Below are positions 21,073 through 21,412 of a stretch of DNA of 21,412 bases, piece after piece. This DNA comes from Candidatus Omnitrophota bacterium (GTDB lineage: Bacteria > Omnitrophota > Gorgyraeia > Gygaellales > Profunditerraquicolaceae), in the NCBI GenBank assembly GCA_028687205.1, contig JAQUAP010000012.1, positions 1 to 21,412 of the forward strand, written 5' to 3'. Both the position numbers and the translations under genes were made by a program. The notes beneath the pieces were generated by a model. That model saw only the letters and a program-made list of their open reading frames with translations, ran no database searches and had not been told where the DNA came from. Position 1 is the stretch's first letter. Every line of letters starts with the position of its first letter.

Positions 21073-21412
21073 GCTGCCTAAGCCCAGGCTTGCGGCGTGC
21101 ATTAGCTGCTTGGCTCCGTCTCTTTGAGGATGAAGCTCCCTGAAGATATCTTTTCCTGCCGCCTTATTTACCGCGTCCAAACAGGCTTGATCAATACTCA
21201 CCGGATCTGTAGAAGCGAATATGCCGATATCCGGCACAATGCGCGGGTCGTCTTTAGCCAGGCAATCGCATTCCCGGGTAACCTTAATGCAGAAATTCAG
21301 GAAGCCGCTCTTTTTCTTTTTGCTGTCCAGGATGGCTTTGGCATATTCAACCATCTTCTCCTGGATTAAGTCTCCCCCGGAATCCTAGTAAACATCAATG
21401 GCCCGGTAATTA
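21046..21412 (-). pseudogene. DUF362-type iron-sulfur protein, 3' part, with in-frame TAG
   Basis: C-terminal part of a DUF362-like protein running off the right edge of the window. Visible family features are EYAKAIL, FLNFCIKVTRECDCLAKDD, VPDIGIFASTDPVSIDQACLD and the C-terminal helix, typical of the ferredoxin-associated DUF362 group. The reading frame continues upstream of the ATG at 21354 as AIDVY-stop-DSGGDLIQEKMVEYAK, with a TAG at 21385-21387 where relatives commonly have Trp. Either the gene is broken, or a sequencing/assembly error turned TGG into TAG, or the part shown is a separate short gene starting at 21354. The homology on both sides of the TAG favours the first two. The 5' part is outside the window. 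Confidence 0.6.

Noticed and set aside
1..21412. CRISPR array, transposase, integrase, phage or toxin-antitoxin genes
   Set aside because: No regularly spaced repeats and no proteins with the relevant motifs were found on either strand.

Overview
The window looks like a chromosomal piece from a Gram-negative-type, uncultured bacterium. Gene content (LptE- and BamD-like envelope biogenesis, compact housekeeping genes, ATGA-overlapping operons) and protein style suggest a Candidatus Omnitrophota (OP3)-like or related lineage. This is inferred from recognised protein families, not from a marker-gene search. Almost every protein gene is on the minus strand, so transcription runs mostly right to left. 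There are two tRNA genes, no rRNA, no CRISPR array and no transposase gene.

Layout by region. (1) 1-2283: an envelope operon, bamD-lptE-holA, with its own strong promoter. (2) 2284-7378: comEC and comEA (DNA-uptake type proteins), a nested inverted repeat, then leuS and nfo, with a promoter directly in front of nfo. (3) 7436-7699: divergent tRNA-Ala(GGC) and tRNA-Leu(CAA) genes whose promoters overlap. (4) 7704-9363: an SGNH hydrolase and the rRNA methyltransferase rlmN. (5) 9413-16884: the most interesting block, a putative osmotic/ion-stress region. A promoter plus structured leader RNA drives mscS, then otsA (fused to a membrane sensor/HAMP module), otsB, a DUF5752-like gene and a TreT-like trehalose synthase. 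A second promoter plus a leader sharing 43 identical bases with the first sits right behind treT. It drives a 45-aa membrane microprotein, a Ca2+/Na+ (CaCA) antiporter and a 35-aa membrane microprotein. (6) 16931-21412: acyl-CoA ligase/AMP-dependent synthetase, a putative HTH protein, an AsmA-like envelope protein, purU, and the 3' part of a DUF362-type gene interrupted by an in-frame TAG.

How region 5 may work (inference): the two leaders each carry a variable 5' hairpin, a GAUGG/CCAUC pairing and an intrinsic terminator that shares the CCAUC strand. That is the layout of a transcription-terminating riboswitch. The controlled genes release solutes (MscS), make the compatible solute trehalose (OtsA, OtsB, TreT) and exchange cations (CaCA), so the ligand is plausibly an inorganic ion or an osmotic signal. 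The DUF1646/Na+ class is the first covariance model to test.

A second theme is promoter geometry. bamD, nfo and purU each have a sigma70-like -10 box ending exactly 9 bases before the ATG and no Shine-Dalgarno sequence, which predicts nearly leaderless mRNAs. Several other starts, including the microproteins and mscS, carry strong AGGAGG-type ribosome sites.
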